A stretch of DNA of 64,000 bases. Origin: Musa acuminata AAA Group (lineage: Eukaryota > Streptophyta > Magnoliopsida > Zingiberales > Musaceae). The translations under genes and the position numbers were made by a program. Below are positions 1 to 11,836 of the stretch, in pieces. Under the pieces are notes generated by a model. It saw only the letters and a program-made list of their open reading frames with translations. It searched no databases and was not told the DNA's origin. The stretch spans positions 42,438,501-42,502,500 of the forward strand of contig NC_088355.1 in NCBI RefSeq assembly GCF_036884655.1. Reading direction: 5' to 3'. The stretch's first letter is position 1, and every line of letters begins with the position of its first letter.

Positions 1-2445
1 ATTAAATATTTCTGTATTGGTACTGTAATGGTCCAACAAGGTGTTGAAAATTGTACCAGACCAAGATTTTAAACCTTAATTGGGACCATAGTCTTTTTTT
101 TACCACGAATAGCAAATGAATAGGCTTTCTATACTTTTTGACAAGTATTACAATGGCATATTGCTCCCATAATTGTTGAGAATTGGTGCTGGAATTACAG
201 TGGTTTGTATTTGCATGCATAACACATTGCAATTTACTTGCATGGCACATTATGGATACTTTTGGTTTAAACTGATACGTGTAACAACAGAGTGGAGCAC
301 AAGCTTAATCCGTAGCTTTTTCTGACAATCTATGCATCTATATGGATGAATGGACTTGAAAAGTTGGCACAATGCAGATGATTCTTATGGGTTATTTGAT
401 CCCAATATAGTGGTAGAAAACTAGAGATGCCTCAGGAAGAGAGGTGCCAGCTTCATTTTGTGGCCTGATAGTACGAAGAATTGGGGAGGTACCCAAGTTA
501 GTTCTCAATAAATAAGATTTGAGATATTTGTTTTTGATGCTAAAGGGGAATTAGCTTGTCTTTAGTTGAAGTTCATTTGTAAATTGCTGAAATGAAGAAA
601 GTTGGACCTTTGGTTAATGATTATGAGTGAGGATTAAGGTGTATATGCTGTGTTCATATAGTATGACATGGTTGTTACCTCTTTACTTTATTGCATGATT
701 CATGTTGTCCACATTGGCGCATACCCTGATTTTGTAGTGTGGCAAAGCATTACACCTGCTTTTGCTAAGGCATCATATGTGATGGCAAGTATTAAAAAAA
801 AACATGAGCGAAACCTAAATCCTTGGTTCTGACTTTTGGTTTCTTACAAACATTTTGTTTTTTAAATGTCCTGTCTTCAAATATAATTCTGACGTTTCAG
901 CTAGACTTTTTCTCCTAAATCAGCTTTTTTTCATCTGTAGAACATCCCTGTTGGTTGCTGAAATGTGAAAACTTTTAAGAATACTAGGTTATATACATTA
1001 ACAACAAGCCATAATGGATAGCAGGTAATATGATGAAAGTAAATTGTTTTCTCTAAAGCACATATTTTCTTGAAAATTAAATAAAATAAGCAAAAATAGA
1101 AAAGCCACAGAAGTAGCATTTTTTTTTAGTTCTTTTAGGAGTTGTTACAAGCAACTGACAAGTAATAAGAACTCATTCTCATGAGACAGTTAATGAACTA
1201 TAATTACTCTATATTTTAAATTCTATTGCTTCCTCGAAATTTCATTTTATTATTCTCTTGTAATCCAGAACACTGTTTTGTAGTTAAATTTGCAAAAAAA
1301 TAAAAGCTGAAAACTGCTGTTGTATGCTTTATCTTGGATTTATCTGTAGTAGTTTAGCTTGTACATTGATTTTTTTGGTGTTTCATTGTTACGGATGTGG
1401 GACTCAGGTTTGTACTTACTAGAAGAGTTTGATTTGGAAAGGACAAGATGCAGAGACACATATGAAACTATGTTAAAACTTATTCTATTTGGATCAGAAA
1501 CATGTCTGTTGGAATGATCATCTGCTGAGGGCATATATATAAGATGGTCATGAGAAGAATGTCACTAATTTATTTCATTTCATTTTGTATCCTCCAAGAC
1601 TCCATTTATTGTCAATTTATGAGGTCAAATAGCCCTTTTCCTTAGTTATCTAATTAAACTTTGGTTCTCATAAATGAATGATGAAATAAATTGGCAACAG
1701 AACTTGTTTATTAGGTTGGTCATATCAGTTGGAATGGTGTAGTGCTGAACCTAGCTGAAGCTGTTTTTAACCTTCTTCCTAAACTGTTGGTGTGTATTTA
1801 GTGCATTGGAACACTAGTGGAAGCAGCAGCAATAATAAGTGGGCACATATTATGAAGGCTTTCATATCTACCTGGTGCCTCTCTCTCCTTGTAGTTCTTT
1901 AACCCTTTCTCCCAGTTTTCCTTTTGCCTCTCCTTTTTCTGTACCTTCCTCTAGACCTAATGCTTTCTCATCAAAGATGTGACCTAATCAGCTTTAAAAC
2001 ATGCATCATGCTCCATAGCAAAATTTGTTTAATACCATTCTGATCCTCAAAGTAAAATAATAGTTGTCTTCAAATGCAATAAGTCACAAAGTTTGAGTTT
2101 CATTTCTTGATTAATATCTCAAACGTTATATCATCCTTACAACATGTGCTCTAAAATCTAGCAAGTGCTAGCATGTCCCATTTACGCACTAAGAAGTTGA
2201 TTGATATTATTGTTATCCATGTAAAGTGTATGGAGTCATTTACCACGCAATCACTGGCTTACTCATTTAAATTTAGCACCTTTGGCCGCCTTTAAGAATG
2301 AAGTTATTGCTGTATTCTTTATTAGATCTTACATGTTTATTTATTTTTTTCAGTGCAACTTTTGCTTGGGATCTTAGTTTTTTTAGTGTTTATGCACAAC
2401 CAAGATATAGTCGATTAATAATAAGAATGGCATGCAAATCTGCAG
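1..2445. other. Probable intron or upstream region of the F-box/kelch gene
   Basis: No coding sequence is supported here. The stretch is AT-rich with only short random open frames, and it ends in a good splice acceptor (tgcag at 2441-2445) that opens the coding exon of the F-box/kelch gene. It is therefore most likely the intron before that exon. The short first coding exon expected for this family was not found and probably lies left of the window. Confidence 0.55.
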
Positions 2446-3696
2446 GTTGATTCTGTGTCATGCTATTGTAGAGTAGATGCTGGCTTGAAAACAGTAGTAG
2501 GAGCTAGAAAGTTTGTTCCTGGAGCTAAGCTATGTCTCCAACCTGAAATTATACCCAATGGACCACGATTGAGGAATTCACGCAGGGAGAGAAGCAGAAA
2601 CCAGGCACCTCTACTGCCTGGCCTTCCTGATGATCTTGCTATAGCTTGTTTGATTCGAGTTCCTCGAATTGAGCACCAAAACCTTCGATTAGTTTGCAAA
2701 AGATGGAACAGACTTTTGTCTGGAAATTACTATTACTCCCTAAGGAAAAAGCTTGGGATGGCAGAGGAATGGGTGTATGTAATCAAGAGAGACCGTGGAA
2801 AGATTTCCTGGCATGCTTTTGATCCTAACCATCGGCTCTGGAGGCCACTTCCACCTGTTCCTGCAGATTATTCTGAAGCTTTTGGCTTTGGTTGTGCTGT
2901 TCTCAGCGGTTGCTACCTCTACTTATTTGGAGGTAAAGATCCATCAAAGGGTCCAATGAGGCGTGTTGTCTTCTACAATGCCAGGACAAACAAGTGGCAC
3001 AGAGCTCCAGATATGCTTCGGAAACGCCATTTATTTGGTTCCTGTGTTATAAATAACTGCCTCTATGTTGCCGGTGGGGAATGTGAAGGGAACCAAAGAA
3101 CGCTTCGGTCAGCTGAACTTTATGATCCTAACAGGAATAGATGGATTTCTATTGCTGAAATGAGCATTGGGATGGTGCCCTTCATCGGGGTTGTTTATGA
3201 GGGTAAATGGTTTCTAAAGGGGATTGATTCACGCCATCAGGTTGTGAGTGAAGTCTATGCACCTACTACCAACACATGGTCCACGGTTGGTGGTGGAATA
3301 GTTACAGGCTGGCGTAATCCCAGTATTTCAATGAATGGAAGGCTATATGCATCAGATTGCCGGGATGGCTGTAAGCTTAGAGTTTATGAAAGAGCTACAG
3401 ATTCATGGAACAAGTTTATGGACAGTAAACATCATCTAGGAAATTCTAAGGCCTTTGAGGCTGCATCATTTGTTCCTCTGAATGGGAAGCTTGGTATCAT
3501 CCGAAACAACATGAGCATCAGCCTTGTTGATGTAACAAATCCAGTAAATAGCATAGAGACCAACAGTTCTCATGTGTGGGAGGCCATTTCTGGGAAAAAC
3601 CAACTTAAGAGCTTCGTAGCAAACTTGTGGTCATCTATAGCTGGTCGCAGTGGGTTAAAGGGTCATATAGTTCACTGTCAGGTGCTTCAAGCTTGA
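2446..3696 (+). CDS. SAGL1: F-box/kelch-repeat protein, SAGL1-like (3' coding exon)
   Basis: Substrate-receptor subunit of an SCF ubiquitin ligase. The exon opens after the acceptor at 2444-2445 with codons for VDSVSCYCRVD and runs 416 codons to TGA at 3694-3696. The frame is open through the splice site, so the ATG belongs to an upstream exon outside the window. An F-box follows the PLLPGLPDDLAIACLIRVP segment (about residues 53-100 of this exon); kelch motifs follow, with YLFGGKD, LYVAGGE and repeated W-containing blades. The ending IVHCQVLQA closely matches, from memory, Arabidopsis At1g55270 (SAGL1), reported to control phenylpropanoid enzymes and cuticular wax. A paralogous kelch F-box gene is the alternative. 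No break is seen. Confidence 0.88.
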   Translation, partial: VDSVSCYCRVDAGLKTVVGARKFVPGAKLCLQPEIIPNGPRLRNSRRERSRNQAPLLPGLPDDLAIACLIRVPRIEHQNLRLVCKRWNRLLSGNYYYSLRKKLGMAEEWVYVIKRDRGKISWHAFDPNHRLWRPLPPVPADYSEAFGFGCAVLSGCYLYLFGGKDPSKGPMRRVVFYNARTNKWHRAPDMLRKRHLFGSCVINNCLYVAGGECEGNQRTLRSAELYDPNRNRWISIAEMSIGMVPFIGVVYEGKWFLKGIDSRHQVVSEVYAPTTNTWSTVGGGIVTGWRNPSISMNGRLYASDCRDGCKLRVYERATDSWNKFMDSKHHLGNSKAFEAASFVPLNGKLGIIRNNMSISLVDVTNPVNSIETNSSHVWEAISGKNQLKSFVANLWSSIAGRSGLKGHIVHCQVLQA

Positions 3697-5312
3697 GACC
3701 TCTTGTGGAATAGAAGACAGGTGGCAGGTAGTTACTTGTTCAGTCCTTTTAGTATTAGATGATGAGTACGTGATATCGACAACTTAAGCGGGCAAATTCG
3801 CAGCAAAGCTCTTCGTTCTCCCACCGCTATTTGTTTATTTCAACATCTGATATCTTTATTTTGGAGGTTAGGAGTAATGCCAATTCCAGTCGTCAGTGGG
3901 AGAAGGAACATGCTTTGTTGCAGAGATTTGAGTCAGTAATACTTTTGCAGTCGTGCTCTGCACTAAATGGAAAATGAGGCCATGAAATATCCTCATAAAT
4001 TATGAGTTGGGAAGCGGGGTAGATGCCATTCCTCATTGCATACCAGGAGTCATCAGAAATGTTACGGTCATGGAACTTGACCATCCATCGGAAGCTTATA
4101 AAGGGAAGTGTGAGACGTGCAACAATTAATGTTACACATGTATTGCTTGTTCTCATGGACGTTATAGTGGAAATGGATCATCGTGGTGCTTAAACCGTAG
4201 ATACTCTCATGACAGGAAAGCCATTGCCTCGACAGTAGAATCCACTCCCAGATGTGTATTTCATGTCCTCAGATTCCAGAATTCATCGTCGGAAAGCTCG
4301 GAGCCTTTATATTTACTAGGGTAAATGATGGAATCCCTTGACACTGATCATATATAAATATCTGATGGGTTATGGCTTGTGAGGCCTGTCATCTATGTTT
4401 ATTGAACGAGGAAATTGTTTCGAAGATTTTGAATTTGATTGAATTGAGAAAAGACATCGGGTCGAGCCTTCAGATCAAACTGATGGGAAGAACTTCTGCC
4501 TAAGCTTGAAGGATTGTGTCGGATGGATTTCTCTCACCTACCAACTTATGATCATCTTCGTTTGATGCGGGTATTGGGCCCTCCTGGTCATGGCTTGTAT
4601 GCACGGTCTATCTTCCGTATGCAGTCACGTGTAGACCTACCTGTTTGAGCACGCAGGTCAGACGTTTGCCTATCTTAGTGTGTGTTCGTATTCAATTTGT
4701 GCGTTTGCGGATGCGTTGTTGCTGGTGCATTTCTCAGGCTGAGTTCTGCTCCTTGGTGCACTTCAAACAACACGAGGACCACCAATGGATTGATTCTCCG
4801 AGAAAATCGAAGAAAATATTAGACCTAAATCAAAGACTTCTTTTGAGTAAGAATATTTAACTGCTGGTTATTCTTTTGAGTAAGACTTGTTATTTTTTTG
4901 AGTAAATAAGAAAAATGAAGTTTTTAATGCAACAATAATGATAATAAAAGAATTATTTATCATTACCAATATTAAGATCACTATCATTATCAATATAATC
5001 ATCGAGTCAGTTTGGAGGGTTTGGCTTATATATTTTTGAGTGAAAAAAATTGAATATCATTACTACTACACAAGGTGGTTAATCTTTTCTGGATTTAATT
5101 GTGGTTGTGATAATGTCCAGCTCATTCAGCCATGCATACAAGTGTCACCCACACATCGATTTGTTGACACTAAAGCGGATCATGAATTTTTGTGCCCTCA
5201 ATTGTCTTCATTGCATTTGTCCTCGTGTTGTGCCATGGACCGACTAGGCTGTGTGTTTTGCCACTACATGTGTCACGCGCTCTGCGTATCATCGAAAAAT
5301 CCTCTGAGCCAA
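3697..5312. other. 3'UTR of the F-box/kelch gene and intergenic DNA
   Basis: The first several hundred bases are probably 3'UTR. The rest has no credible gene. A short AT-rich run with ATT/ATC-type simple sequence lies at about 4915-5000. The exact polyadenylation site cannot be placed by eye. Confidence 0.5.
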
Positions 5313-5535
5313 TTCGATTGTGCACGTTGTTAGAATGTTGTTATTGGACCGACTCGACCGCGCATGTCGTCAAGATCTGTTCGGGCTAATTTGGTCATGT
5401 ATGTCTCGATGTGTGATTTGTTGATGCATGTCAATGAGGTGCGTGTGGGCTGATTTGATCATGCATGTTATCAAGATACGCTTTCGGTCAATTCGATTGT
5501 GCATGTCGTTAAGATGCGCTTCGGACCAAATCGGT
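5313..5535. repeat. Degenerate ~39-bp minisatellite, about five units
   Basis: Units beginning near 5313, 5352, 5391, 5454 and 5491 share the pattern TTCGATTGTGCATGTCGTTA followed by AGATGCGCTTCGG. Similarity between units is only partial, and one unit carries extra sequence. No reading frame is conserved across units, so this is old tandem repeat DNA rather than a peptide repeat. Confidence 0.6.
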
Positions 5536-8500
5536 CTCATTGCTATAAATGTTGGCATGTGTCAATTGTACGGATCGTCGAGGATTATGAAAGATCACAA
5601 TGTTGACTCGAATAACTCCTGATTCTTCTGGTCATGCCACGATCTCGAGGTAATTGAAAGGTCACAAATCGACGTAGGCCACTTATTGACTCAACTTCAC
5701 TGTGCTCATGGAGCCATGAAATGGGTTTTGGGTACTAATACCTTAGCACTATACTCAACCTCTTGACTCAACTAATATTGGATTAGATAGGAGAGACTAA
5801 TACCTTAGCATATGATCGACGTTGAACAAATTACAGATTATCTCATATAGTTAGTTAGACACATTTAGCAGTCCAGTTTTTAGATTAAAAAAAATTAATA
5901 TTAATTTTTTTATATTTATAAAAAATAAAATATTTAGTTTTTATTTATCATAATATTATTGATTTTACTAACCGAAGAAAAAATAATAAATAATTTTAAT
6001 ATCCTGATTATGTTTTGGACGGTGACGGAGAAAGCTGATCGGTGTTCGAATCACGGAGTCATGCTTGCGTTGTCGGTTAGACCTCTCCGCAGGAAGACAC
6101 CGGGAAAAAATAGGCAAACAGTGAAGCCATTCTGCCCCTTCGTCTGATTTCATCCCGCAAAACCCAACGAAAGCACTGTTTTCTCTATTCTTCTCCTGCT
6201 ATTCCTCACTTCTCTTTGGCTTCTTGTCCAAGATGTTCCTCTTTGCAGCTAATCCTGTTGTGGCTAGAGATCAATCGGCAACTTTGGGAAGGTGGTATTA
6301 CTGATTGTGATGAATAGTTCGAATAATGCGAATCCCGATCTGGGTTCACGTCTCCTGGTGGAAAACAGAGGATAAAAAGGGGATCTTTTTCGAACCCCTG
6401 GGGGTTCTCTCTATATACTTTTGGCTCAGAACTAACTTCTCGGATCTTTGTTTGTGGATTGTGTTGGATGGTTGCGACTTTTGGTCATCTGTTTTCGTGG
6501 TAATCGAGTTATTCGATTCCTGTTTTTCAGATCTCTAATTTGTGGCTTTTAATTCTCAGTTCTTGGTTTCTGGCGCAGTAATGACTCCTCTGGGTTCTAA
6601 AGCGAGGAGATTTTGTAGCAAAACCCGCATTCTTTAGCGGAAAAAAAAAAAAACAGCATATTTGTGCAGCAAAGAGCTGACTTGATCAAATCACATTGCT
6701 TCTGTTTTCTCTGAAAAGATTTGGATTGAACATGGTCGGTGCTTTCAATACCCATTAGCCACTGCTTGATCTCTTCATTCGTCATGAGTACTTGGGGTTG
6801 GGCGACACCAAGCAATGCTTTAGCTGGATTGGCTTCCTATCTTACCACATTAGAGGACAAGCATGCCGCAAGATCATGTTAGTGACAAATTTATCAAGTC
6901 TTGACTCGAGAGATGAACTTGATTGTGTCAAACTAAGCAGTAGGAGGGTGAGGTGTAACTAAGATCACTTTGTCCACATTCTGGTTCTCTGCATTTCGAG
7001 GATTATGCTGGATGACAAGGTAGGTTTGTAGCTCTGTGAACAGAGTAGAGGTATTTTGGGACATGACAAAGTAATGCCTTCATGACACTGCCTCTCTTGC
7101 AGCACTGTCAAGTGAGTGATGTCCTGTTGTCAATTCACATGCGCCTGAGAATTCTACATCTTGTCTTGAGAAAAGAACTCGACCTGATCTCATCTGCAGG
7201 TCTATATGGACAGGGGCACATCCTGATGTTTCAAAGGCCACTTCACCATACAGTGGAAAATGGTAGCGTGAAGATGAAAAGAGTAAGGAGCTCAGTGTTT
7301 GCTAGGATTCCTTTATCACTTGCACTCATAATGCTCATGTTTTATTTGGCATATGCTATTATTTAGCAGTGTATTTGATATCCACACATCTCCTCCCTAA
7401 TTACATGCTAGAGTAGCTTTCCAGGGTTCTAATCTTGCAATGAACTAAATCATTTGAAGAGACAAAAGCATGTCTCATTTTCTGCTTTTGTATCTTAGTC
7501 ATGAACCTATGTCATAATAAATAGCTATAATTACTAGATTACATAAGTATCATCACTTTAGCATGATCATATGCTTAGACAAGACCTTGGAAACATGGAC
7601 ATTCTATTGATGAAAATTAGAGATATAGGGAAAGAGAAATGATTAAATTATTGACATTTCATTAAGAAGCATGTCTTGTTTGTGAAATTATCATAAAACA
7701 TCAATTCCGTTCTGTTAGATCTGATGCATCTGAACTAGTTTCTGATGAAATTTGGTAAATGCAGGATTCTTTTGGAAAGAAATACAAAGACTTTTGGGCT
7801 GAGTGATAACAAGCTGTTAAGAAAGATTAGTTTGCTCTACTCTTCACTCATGGTAAGAGTTCTGGAGATCAACTTTCTTACCATTGGCATGTACTAATTC
7901 CCTGCAAACAACACTACAAGTCAGGGTTCTGTTCTTTGTAGTGCATGGGGTGTTTGAGCATGGAATCAGCTGACAAGCATTTAAGGGAGTGATAAAATAG
8001 ATTGGCAAAAACTATGGCTTTAATGTCATCACACAAAGCAAGATCGAAGCATTAACAGGATTCCAAATTAACTATCTCCCAAACAGTCCTTGATCCTAAT
8101 TAGCTTGGCAAATCTGCCAAAAAGTGCCCTACTATAGGACATAAGGCCTCCAATGATTCAAACCTGGGGCCTTTGATGGGACAGGGGGAGCCCATCCATG
8201 TGAGAGAACAATGTGGTTTAAGGCACCCCCTAAGCACACATTTCAGTACTAGTAATATGTACCTTATCATGTGGTCCTTAGTTAAGGGTAGCATAGATAA
8301 AATAATCCTTGTAATGGTATAGGGCAAGGTGCAAGGACCCACATGCTGTAAAGGGCCATTGAAGGTGATTCTCATTTGTCCTTCCAACTTTGGGAAGTGT
8401 GGAAGCTCTGCAGATGCATTAGATTCCTGGGAAGTTAACAGTCGATCAGCTTTCCTGCCTGGGTCATGAAAAAAAACCATCAAATCAGAAATAAAAATCT

Positions 8501-8906
8501 GTAGAATTATTTCAAGAGAAAAAAAAGTGGAATCAAGGCTTCATTATAGTCATATCAATGATCTATTAATTCATGAGTTGTGTCATAAGCTCTGCTTAAT
8601 TGTTGCCTGTACATAGGAGCAGCTGTAAATTCCTTCAAGGAATTACCAAGCCTTGGTAATAAGAAATCCAAAATCTATGGTTGTTGGCTTGTTTCCATGC
8701 TCTTTGTCCACAACAAAGGACAGATTCAGTTCTTCATTGTCTCAAGACAAAGTAATACTTTGAACAAGTATGCTTTTGTTCTACCAAAGCAATGGTCCCT
8801 GATGTCAATAATCAAGAGAGCCATTCCTACAAGTAAAGAAACATAAGGATATGTAATATGATGCGAATGCTCAAAGGCATGTACACTTGAGACCATGATC
8901 ATTGCT

Positions 8907-8938
<32 letters not shown>

Positions 8939-10133
8939 TCAGGAGATGAAGTTGGGAAGAGCAGGGAGTCATGTGGAGCTACAGAGATGATACACTCCCA
9001 TGTGGATACCATGTGGGACTTGATTTCCTTTCCCCAAAGTCCACTGGGATTAGAAAGAAAAGGTTGAGCACCCACATCCACCATCATCTTTCCCTCGTCT
9101 TGCTGACCTACTTTTTCTGGATGACATGATCTCTTGCAGAGTTGATGTATCCGTCTGTCTGTCTGAGGTCAGTGAAAGACGAAATCACCTCAGAAAATGG
9201 TGTTAAGGTGATTCAATCAACCTAAATAACAATTTTTTTTTTTTTTCTCATTGGAAATCTTCTTTCAAAAATGGATCTTCTGTTATGCATCATGCAATCT
9301 TCAAACATGATATTGAAACGTCAATATACTGTCACAAAGCCGTTTATTAGTTGGCTGCCGATTGGTTTTTTGTTGAAGAACATATAATTTGCATGGATAT
9401 TCCTGTTCAACAGTAACCTGCATTTTGTGATGGAGACTTTTTTATGTCCTCATGCTGCGGCATACCATCGTATACTTGTATACTGTACAGTGCCAATGTT
9501 CATCCTTGTTGAATTCTCACAAGTTAAATCATTCTTACCTGTAGCAGGGGCTGCTTGTCCTTTGAATGTGTTTGTGTTGTGTTGCTAGGGAGATCCTATA
9601 TTATATTCTTGTGCATGGTTGTTTCAATTCAGATGGAAATATGTGCCATGGGGTTTTGCATGTTGGAGTACAATAGAGGAGATGTTTGAGGCAGCGGGCC
9701 TTGGGCACACCATGTGCATGCATGTGGTGTGTCGCTTCCAAGTAGACCCCTATCCCAATCTCACTTTTCCACCACCCTACTGGTTGGGTTCTGCTCATGC
9801 CTCCCCATGACTCGTTCATCCCATTACTGCCTTCGCCATGGAAGTAGCGCTCATGTTCTTCTTCCTGCTTTATTTCTCTGTCATCTGAACACTTTGTTAC
9901 AGCTGTTTCCTAATTCTAAAACCTTAAGACTGCCGAGTCTTAATGGCATCACGGTATACTCAAAGACATGTCCATCTTTCACATGACTTTTCCCCATGCG
10001 CAAACCACGTAAAAGACGCCACTTGTTTTTCTCATCAGTGCAGACCTCAGCATACGACCCACCCCTCTTGTCTCAAATGGTAGCCGTTTCTCTTTGGTTT
10101 TTTCTCCTTGCCAGTGACCTTGTTTAATCTCAA
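5536..10133. other. Long intergenic region, possibly with non-coding transcription
   Basis: No gene is supported. A pyrimidine-rich, leader-like block lies near 6170-6240, followed by a 23-codon frame starting MFLFAANPVVARDQ at 6233, next to a possible splice donor. A 94-codon frame at 7082-7366 ends in a hydrophobic stretch (IPLSLALIMLMFYLAYAII) but lacks recognisable homology. The 127-codon minus-strand frame at 8100-8483 is also unrecognised. These may be parts of an untranslated transcript or chance frames. Confidence 0.35.
8904..8940. repeat. (TTTC)n microsatellite
   Basis: About nine tandem TTTC units. The run ends directly before caggag. No neighbouring exon is recognised. Confidence 0.9.
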
Positions 10134-10178
10134 TGTGTGTGTGTGTGTGTGTATATGAGAGAGAGAGAGAGAGAGAGA
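10134..10178. repeat. Compound (GT)n-(GA)n microsatellite upstream of the IBH1-like gene
   Basis: A GT run (10134-10152) passes through a short TATA linker into a GA run (10157-10178). It lies about 160 bp before the ATG of the bHLH gene, so it may fall in the promoter or leader. GA/CT tracts near plant start sites can bind BPC-type GAGA factors; that role here is inference. Confidence 0.9.
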
Positions 10179-10337
10179 ATACCACAATCACCTAGTGCTA
10201 CACCCAATGCTTTCAGATATCTTCTTGTGTGGTTTCTCCTCTGCTTCCCACCCTCTATCTTTGTCATCTCGATCCATATGAGTAAAGCAAGCCTTTGACA
10301 CACACACACCTTGCTGTTCTTCCCTCCAAACGCAACC

Positions 10338-11095
10338 ATGCAAGCCACCAAATCATTCGAGCAAGCTTTCCTGAAGCAAATGCTTATTGGCATCCAACTT
10401 TCTGCTGTTTCACACGGAAGCGGGAGTCTTCAGGAGAGGAAGAGCGCCATCAAGCTCTCGGCCGATGTCGCCATGGCCGTCGCCAGAGGTAGCAAAAAAT
10501 GGACTCGTGGCCTCATCGCTAGCCTCTCCAAGGAAGAGCACAACAGGTCCTTCCTTCAGTTCGTCCTTGGAAAGGAGTCTGAGAGACCAGCCAAGATTTG
10601 CCACAGCTCATGGAAGATCCCAAGAAGCAAGAATATCGTGAGGAGGAGCCTTAGGTTTCTGTCCAAGAGGAAGAGCAACATACGTGCACCGAATAGCAGC
10701 GTTCTTGCCGGGACACTAGTGGAGAAGAGAACACAAGTGCTCAAGAGGCTTGTCCCCGGGGGTCAGTCCATGGATGCGTTCTCCTTGTTGGACGAAACCC
10801 TAGACTATGCCGCCTGTCTTCAAGCTCAGGTGGATGTAATGCAGAAGCTTATGACAACTCTCGAAGCATCAAAACATAGGTAACTTCATTCCATTGATCA
10901 CTGTCACTTCTCTTCAGTTTCATGTTTCGTTCCATACTTTTGCACCATTTCTTCGTTGTTCTTATCCGCAGAGCTGACAGTGACGCACAGCGCCCCAAAG
11001 AAAAGTTTCATCTGTTGGCAATGGTGGGAAGCTGGTATTCCACGAGGAAAGGCCTCCGGAAAAGGCTCAGCAAGAGGCCAAAGCTCACACTGTAG
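10338..11095 (+). CDS. IBH1-like atypical bHLH transcription regulator
   Basis: Predicted nuclear HLH protein of the IBH1/IBL1 group. These lack a basic DNA-contacting region and restrain cell elongation by pairing with other HLH factors in the brassinosteroid network (family knowledge). The chosen ATG at 10338 starts MQATKSFEQAFL. The N-terminal third has the family-like AIKLSADVAMAVARGSKKWT segment, and the HLH reads VLKRLVPGG, then LLDETLDYAACLQAQVDVM, about residues 130-170. Unspliced, the frame stops at TAA 10881-10883 (181 residues). Splicing 10880-10971 (GT...AG, 92 bp) joins exons 10338-10879 and 10972-11095 in frame to TAG, giving 221 residues with a basic tail (SKRPKLTL). Both forms are plausible; transcript data are needed to choose. 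Neighbour: tRNA-Glu about 670 bp downstream. Confidence 0.82.
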
Positions 11096-11594
11096 CATGG
11101 GAGGAACGTGTACTCTGCGGAAAGTAACGTGAGAAGAATGTAATGCGTGCGTCGGTGCTTTGTATTGATCGCTCTTCTGAAACTGCTAAAGATTGGAGAA
11201 TGTCGAAACGTGGAGGAGATCATATGTATATTGGAGAGAGGGATAAAGCAGTGAAGCTTTTGCTTCCCCATTAATATTACTGGCTCTTGTTTTGTGTGAA
11301 AGACTCATCGAGGACTCGAAATATATGCATACGAAGACGCATGCATATAAATATTTACCCATTTGAATGCAAACAATTCAGAAGATACTCTTAAACTATT
11401 ATAAATATCTATTTCAACCATAATATCATATATTAAATGTTTTCCATTTTAATTTTATTTAACTTATTTACAGTATTTTCAAGTAGATGTTAAAAAAAGA
11501 CACAAATATTAAAATAAAAATAACAAAGATGAAAAAAATAAAGGAAAATCAAAAATAAAATATAGTTAAAATTAGATAGAAGTGGGTTCGAGAA
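11096..11594. other. 3'UTR of the IBH1-like gene and AT-rich spacer
   Basis: The first ~180 bases look like 3'UTR. The rest is very AT-rich with ACAAAT/ATAAA-type simple sequence that also surrounds the two tRNA-related segments (11595-11764). No coding frame is supported. Confidence 0.5.
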
Positions 11595-11623
11595 GAGTAT
11601 CCTAACCAACTAGACTACAACGA
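11595..11623 (-). pseudogene. Truncated tRNA-Glu fragment
   Basis: This segment nearly duplicates the 5' part (acceptor 5' strand, D arm, start of the anticodon stem) of the intact tRNA-Glu at 11765-11836. The match breaks off before the anticodon; one base of the acceptor strand is missing. A degraded T-arm-like stretch (gtgggttcga) follows at 11583-11592. It cannot fold into a tRNA and is read as a broken local duplicate. Confidence 0.75.
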
Positions 11624-11758
11624 ATAAAAAAAATACAAATATAAATACAAATACAAATACAAATACAAAGAAAAGAAATATATAAAAATATAAAACTAAA
11701 ATAAAAAAATAAAATAAAATTATAGAATATACAATAAAATATAAATGAAAAATAAAAT

Positions 11759-11763
11759 AAAAA
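11759..11763 (-). terminator. Pol III terminator of tRNA-Glu
   Basis: Five As on the + strand are a T5 run on the tRNA strand, beginning two bases after the mature 3' end. More T runs follow. Confidence 0.7.
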
Positions 11764-11764
11764 T

Positions 11765-11836
11765 TCCGTTGCCGGGACTTGAACCCGGGTCTCTCGGGTG
11801 AGAGCCGAGTATCCTAACCAACTAGACTACAACGGA
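11765..11836 (-). tRNA. tRNA-Glu (anticodon CTC)
   Basis: The minus strand reads TCCGTTG...CAACGGA, a perfect 7-bp acceptor stem over 72 nt. The A box lies in TAGTCTAGTTGG, the B box in GGGTTCAAGTCCC, and the anticodon loop reads CTCTCAC with anticodon CTC. There is no intron and no encoded CCA, as usual for plant nuclear tRNAs. It is transcribed away from the elongin-B-like gene, whose leader probably begins within about 100 bp. Confidence 0.96.

Noticed and set aside
6035..6075. GTTCGAATC-like motif suggesting a tRNA B box
   Set aside because: No acceptor stem, A box or anticodon arm can be formed around it.
9685..9730. Near-palindrome CACACCATGTGCATGCATGT... considered as a miRNA hairpin
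   Set aside because: The arms are only about 10 bp with mismatches, and no known plant miRNA sequence was recognised.
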